A stretch of DNA of 14,658 bases from CAZPRQ01 sp964589415. Lineage in GTDB: Bacteria > Patescibacteriota > Doudnabacteria > UBA920. The stretch is taken from assembly GCA_964589415.1 (NCBI GenBank), contig CAZPRQ010000033.1, positions 1 through 14,658 on the forward strand, given 5' to 3'. The number at the start of each line of letters is the position of its first letter. Within the stretch, counting starts at the first letter, position 1. The notes below the pieces were generated by a model. The model saw only the letters and a program-made list of their open reading frames with translations, searched no databases and was not told the origin of the DNA. Below, piece after piece: positions 12,351-14,658 of the stretch. Made by a program: the position numbers and the translations under genes.

Positions 12351-12833
12351 TTAGAACGGTATATCTTCAACATTTACGCCTTCATCGGCTTGAATGGTGG
12401 GAAGTTGTTCTTCTGTCGGGGAAGGCTGCATAAAGTCTTTGTCTGCTGGTGAGTTTGAGGCTTGCGGTCGGGAGGATGTGGCTGTCTGCGGGTTGCCACC
12501 TTGGCCGCTGTCTAGCATTATCATGTTGTCCGCTACAATTTCCGTGCGGTATTTTTTTTGTCCGTCTTGGGCGTCCCAGGAACGGGTTTGCAAGCGGCCT
12601 TCCAAATAAATGCGTCGGCCTTTTTTTAAATATTGGTTGGCTATTTCGGCCAATTTTCGCCAGAGTACGGCGTTATGGTATTCCACCTGCTCTACTTTTT
12701 GGCCCGTGGTCTGGTTTGTGTACACGTAGTTTGTGGCTACGGAGAGCTGGCAGACACTGGCGCCGTTGGGAGTGGTCCTTAGTTCCGGGTCGCGCGTAAG
12801 GCGGCCAATTATCATAACCTTATTGAGGTCCAT
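12351..12833 (-). CDS. ssb: Single-stranded DNA-binding protein
   Basis: 160 residues. The OB fold occupies about 1-110: MDLNKVMIIGRLTRDPELR at the start, SVATNY, the EYHNAVLWRKLAEIANQYLKKG segment and IYLEGRLQTRSWDAQDGQ, all typical of SSB. A Gln/Pro/Ser-rich flexible linker follows (about 112-148). The acidic tip EDIPF ends the protein and is the known docking peptide for SSB partner proteins. It lies between rpsF and rpsR on the same strand. GGAG about 11 bases before the ATG is a weak, distant ribosome-binding site. Confidence 0.96.
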   Translation of the reverse strand: MDLNKVMIIGRLTRDPELRTTPNGASVCQLSVATNYVYTNQTTGQKVEQVEYHNAVLWRKLAEIANQYLKKGRRIYLEGRLQTRSWDAQDGQKKYRTEIVADNMIMLDSGQGGNPQTATSSRPQASNSPADKDFMQPSPTEEQLPTIQADEGVNVEDIPF

Positions 12834-12847
12834 AGGTTTATTTTCTC

Positions 12848-12919
12848 CACTAATTCACGAATTTTCACCAATCTCACTAAATCGGTTCGTGTTATTTGTG
12901 ATTATTAGTGTGTTCGTGG
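12848..12919. repeat. Degenerate TTNGTGA-type repeat cluster in the rpsF–ssb spacer
   Basis: On the minus strand the words TTAGTGA, TTGGTGA, TTCGTGA and TTAGTGG follow each other every 8-10 bases. On the left side CACTAAT and CACGAA pair with TTCGTG and ATTAGTG to the right. Almost the whole 95-base spacer is built from these words, so the transcript can form several alternative hairpins. Confidence 0.55.
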
Positions 12920-12928
12920 ACTAGTAAA

Positions 12929-13420
12929 TTATTTTGTAAGATCTTCATTCAAAGCGGCTTCAATTTTTTCTTCCAGGGCTTTGTCGTCAATTTCTTCCAA
13001 AACCGGTGCGGGTTTTTTAACTTCCTTTACTTCCGAGGGGGAGGCGGCAGGGGAGGGTGGAATGTTTTCAACCGGTCGTTTGGCGGCCAATTTAACACGG
13101 GCAATTTCGTCTTTTTTGGAACGAGCCAAAAACTCTTCCTGGTTTATGAGGAGATGGCGAATAATTGTGTTGTCTTGGGTTCGAATTTTGGTGTCCAGGC
13201 TGTTGACTTTATTGCTGTCCATTTCAAAATTTACCACAACATAGTAGCCGTTGCGGGTCTTTCCAATAGGATAAGCCAGTTTTTTCTTTCCGAGCTGGGT
13301 TTCTTCCACCTCGGTGCCGCCAAAGTCGGCAATAAATTTTTTTACTTGCTCGGTAATACCGGGCACGTCTGGATCGGCCACGGTACTTGCCAGCAAGTAC
13401 ATGAGCTCATATCTTGGCAT
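12929..13420 (-). CDS. rpsF: 30S ribosomal protein S6 with extended C-terminal tail
   Basis: 163 residues. The ferredoxin-like S6 core covers about 1-98: YELMYLLAST at the start, GGTEVEETQLGKKKLAYPIGKTRNGYYV, then FEMDSNK…LDTKIRTQDNTIIRHLLI. S6 binds S18 and 16S rRNA. The remaining 60 residues form a Lys/Pro/Ala/Glu-rich tail ending in an acidic helix (DDKALEEKIEAALNEDL), longer than in most bacteria (95-135 residues) but similar to what is seen in Patescibacteria. It is the first gene of the operon. A 7-bp hairpin reaches into its ATG, and a promoter lies at 13530-13558. Confidence 0.96.
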   Translation of the reverse strand: MPRYELMYLLASTVADPDVPGITEQVKKFIADFGGTEVEETQLGKKKLAYPIGKTRNGYYVVVNFEMDSNKVNSLDTKIRTQDNTIIRHLLINQEEFLARSKKDEIARVKLAAKRPVENIPPSPAASPSEVKEVKKPAPVLEEIDDKALEEKIEAALNEDLTK

Positions 13421-13500
13421 AGAAAGTGTTCTTTCTATCCCTGCACCATATTGATGTAGGGAATATGTTTATCCCGTTAACTCTTTTGCTGAAAGCAAAA
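13420..13500 (-). promoter_or_regulatory. Structured 5' leader of rpsF
   Basis: Three hairpins lie between the promoter and rpsF, seen from the minus strand: TTTTGCT/AGCAAAA with a 3-base loop (13500-13484); TCCCT…AGGGA (about 13462-13438) with a CAT/ATG inner pair; and TAGAAAG-AACA-CTTTCTA (13437-13420 and the A of the ATG), which would hide the translation start. An alternative GGGA/TCCC pairing competes with the second. Many bacteria autoregulate this operon by S6:S18 binding to the rpsF leader. I could not identify the known bulged CCG motif with certainty. Confidence 0.5.
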
Positions 13501-13529
13501 TTCAACTGGGAAATTATTAAGTTACATAA

Positions 13530-13558
13530 ATATTAGCATTTCTAAGTTTTTTTGTCAC
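13530..13558 (-). promoter_or_regulatory. Promoter of the rpsF–ssb–rpsR–efp operon
   Basis: On the minus strand, GTGACA (13558-13553), a 17-base spacer, and TAATAT (13535-13530), with TGC directly before the -10 box as an extended -10 element. Transcription would start near 13523, leaving a leader of about 100 bases. Confidence 0.7.
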
Positions 13559-13560
13559 TA

Positions 13561-13589
13561 TTGACAAAAAGGCGTCTATTTTGCATAAT
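13561..13589 (+). promoter_or_regulatory. Divergent sigma-70-like promoter of the 126-residue gene
   Basis: Consensus TTGACA (13561-13566), a 17-base spacer, and CATAAT (13584-13589). Its -35 box is two bases away from the -35 box of the rpsF promoter on the other strand. The two sit in an inverted repeat (TTTTTGTCA, CTAT, TGACAAAAA at 13549-13570). Confidence 0.78.
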
Positions 13590-13619
13590 TATATTTCAAA
13601 AATACAGGAGGTGTGTGAT

Positions 13620-14000
13620 ATGTTATTAGATGTTGAAGGACTCAAGCGGGTGCTTATGGCACTTGCAAATTGGGCGCTCGAGGCAAGAGGAAATCTCGAC
13701 CTAGATCTTTCCCAATCAATGGCGGATGTGTTTTTCGTACAGGAACTGCCTTGTGAGAATTCATCTTCAAACAAGAGGGTAGGATACGAAACTGAATCGC
13801 TCAAGATATGGTGTGACTTATTGGCGAGAATATTGGAGCTGCCGCCAATAGAAACACCCGCTGAGAGCATGACAGAGGACGAGGCCGCCCAAGAAGTTTT
13901 CCTACTGTCTGAATCTTTGCATGACAGGATTGTAGCGGCCATGGGGCTGTTGACTCCTGCCGAGCGGGAGGAGATCACCAGGCAATGGAGTAATAAGTAG
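13620..14000 (+). CDS. Unrecognised 126-residue acidic helical protein
   Basis: The start is the ATG at 13620, which has AGGAGG eight bases upstream (13606-13611); the in-frame ATG at 13581 lies inside the -10 region and is excluded. The protein is acidic and looks fully helical: LKRVLMALANWALEAR (9-24), then LKIWCDLLARILELP and EAAQEVFLLSESLHDRIVAAMGLLTPAEREEITRQW near the end. No signal peptide or membrane segment is present. I recognise no family; the C-terminal helices would suit a small protein-interaction domain. It has its own promoter, strong ribosome-binding site and terminator, and lies between two core genes on the opposite strand. This is the pattern of an independently acquired or transferable gene, like the HNH-like gene at 8348. 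Confidence 0.75.
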   Translation: MLLDVEGLKRVLMALANWALEARGNLDLDLSQSMADVFFVQELPCENSSSNKRVGYETESLKIWCDLLARILELPPIETPAESMTEDEAAQEVFLLSESLHDRIVAAMGLLTPAEREEITRQWSNK

Positions 14001-14010
14001 TTGCCAACAA

Positions 14011-14046
14011 ACACGGCACGCGTGGATGCGTGCCGTGTGTTTTTTT
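14011..14046 (+). terminator. Strong intrinsic terminator after the 126-residue gene
   Basis: Perfect 11-bp stem ACACGGCACGC / GCGTGCCGTGT with loop GTGGAT, then G and seven T. It lies 10 bases after the stop. A weaker T-rich stretch on the other strand may let it also stop ychF transcription. Confidence 0.92.
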
Positions 14047-14089
14047 ATTCAGTGTTTTTTTGTGTTAGTTTCCGCGTTCTTCCGCGCGT

Positions 14090-14658
14090 TTAATTCGTAA
14101 ACCTAAAATGTACTACGTCACCGTCTTGAATTATATATTCCTTGCCTTCAACTCTTAACCAACCTTTATCGCGCGCACCAGCGTAGCCTTTCGCTTCTAA
14201 CAACTTATCCCACTGGATTACTTCGGCGCGAATAAAGCCTTTTTCAAAGTCGGTGTGGATTTTGCCCGCGGCCTGCGGCGCTTTGCTGCCCGCCTCGCAG
14301 GTCCAGGCTTTGCTTTCTTTGGGGCCGGCGGTTATAAAAGTTATCAACCCTAAAGTTTTGTAGGCTTGCTTGATAATTTTATCTAGGCCCGACTCGGGCA
14401 GGCCAAGTTCTTTGAGGTAGTCGGATCTTTCCGCGTCCTCAAGTTCCGCCAGCTCGCTTTCAATTTTAGAATCAATCATAATCGCGCCGGGCAAATAGGT
14501 CTTATATGATTCATCGGTCGTATACGATTTATTCGCAATATCAAATTCCGAATTTGCTACAAACAAAAAAGGCTTGGTTGTCAAAAGCTGGATGTCTTTA
14601 CTGTGCTCCCGTTCTTCATCGGACAGCTCAACCGTTGAGGCCATTTGCCCCGCTTCCA
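14090..14658 (-). CDS. ychF: Redox-regulated ATPase YchF (Obg-family), C-terminal half; 5' end beyond window
   Basis: The frame stays open to the window edge (Glu-Ala-Gly-Gln precedes the Met at 14644), so the first half with the G1-G3 motifs is missing and 14644 is not the true start. The visible part begins with LLTTKPFLFVANS, equivalent to the G4 region that in YchF/OLA1 reads NVxE and gives ATP preference. A helical segment follows (KIESELAELEDAERSDYL). The C-terminal TGS-like domain is unmistakable: LGLITFITAGPKESKAW, APQAAGKIHTDFEKGFIRAEV and the end EGKEYIIQDGDVVHFRFTN. YchF is a ribosome-associated P-loop protein linked to stress responses. The terminal 14050-14090 stretch before its stop contains two GCGGAA words on the minus strand, another degenerate spacer repeat. 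Confidence 0.95.
   Translation of the reverse strand, partial: EAGQMASTVELSDEEREHSKDIQLLTTKPFLFVANSEFDIANKSYTTDESYKTYLPGAIMIDSKIESELAELEDAERSDYLKELGLPESGLDKIIKQAYKTLGLITFITAGPKESKAWTCEAGSKAPQAAGKIHTDFEKGFIRAEVIQWDKLLEAKGYAGARDKGWLRVEGKEYIIQDGDVVHFRFTN

Noticed and set aside
13181..13200. GGTTCGAAT resembling a tRNA T-arm
   Set aside because: It is inside the rpsF coding sequence and no cloverleaf can be drawn around it. No tRNA or rRNA was seen in the window.
1..14658. Recoded UGA (Gly), as in Gracilibacteria/SR1
   Set aside because: UGA ends the permease and the HNH-like gene at the expected places, and no in-frame UGA occurs in recognised genes.

Overview
The window looks like a metagenomic scaffold from a Candidate Phyla Radiation (Patescibacteria) bacterium, probably Parcubacteria-like. 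This is inferred from the type of gene content: an S6–SSB–S18–EF-P run, a ribosomal protein S6 with a long Pro/Ala/Glu tail, an EF-P whose modification loop departs from the bacterial consensus, a repetitive Gly/Ser/Asn/Tyr-rich surface protein, very short spacers filled with degenerate self-complementary words, and most genes lacking a Shine-Dalgarno sequence. UGA is used as a stop (for example at 5973-5975 and 8879-8881), so the Gly-UGA code of Gracilibacteria/SR1 does not apply. A run of exactly 100 N at 11137-11236 is a scaffold gap of unknown true size.

Layout. 1-2964 (minus): a membrane-fusion/adaptor protein followed by the N-terminal part of an RND-type pump, read leftward from a promoter at 3032-3060 that is flanked by AGGAC/GTCCT inverted repeats. 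3160-4993 (plus): a CsoR/CstR-type repressor with a GC-tract operator just upstream, thioredoxin reductase, and a stand-alone riboflavin kinase. 5037-7881 (plus): an EamA/DMT permease, a glutamate dehydrogenase and a cysteine-free miniature FAD protein ending in an intrinsic terminator. 7894-8920 (plus): an accessory stretch with a compact uncharacterised cassette ending in a terminator, then an HNH-like small protein gene with its own leader terminator and strong ribosome-binding site. 9009-11136 (plus): a secreted repetitive surface protein cut by the gap. 11238-13558 (minus): rpsF, ssb, rpsR and efp, read from a promoter beside rpsF, with a hairpin or repeat in every spacer and a bidirectional terminator at the end. 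13561-14046 (plus): a 126-residue unknown gene with its own promoter, strong Shine-Dalgarno and terminator, divergent from rpsF. 14090-14658 (minus): the C-terminal part of the ATPase YchF.

How the parts fit. The CsoR-like protein keeps the two metal/thiol cysteines of its family but has Tyr where the copper-binding His should be. It lies directly before thioredoxin reductase, so a thiol/persulfide or oxidant sensor is a better guess than a copper sensor. Riboflavin kinase, thioredoxin reductase and the miniature FAD protein form a flavin/thiol theme. The rpsF–ssb–rpsR–efp block and ychF are core translation and replication functions.

The most unusual signals are the 7-nt-phased YATGNNN arrays at two gene junctions plus a 7-nt-phased array inside the riboflavin kinase gene, the three Shine-Dalgarno-strong, terminator-bounded cassettes among SD-less housekeeping genes, the beta-rich insert in the adaptor hairpin, and the altered EF-P loop.
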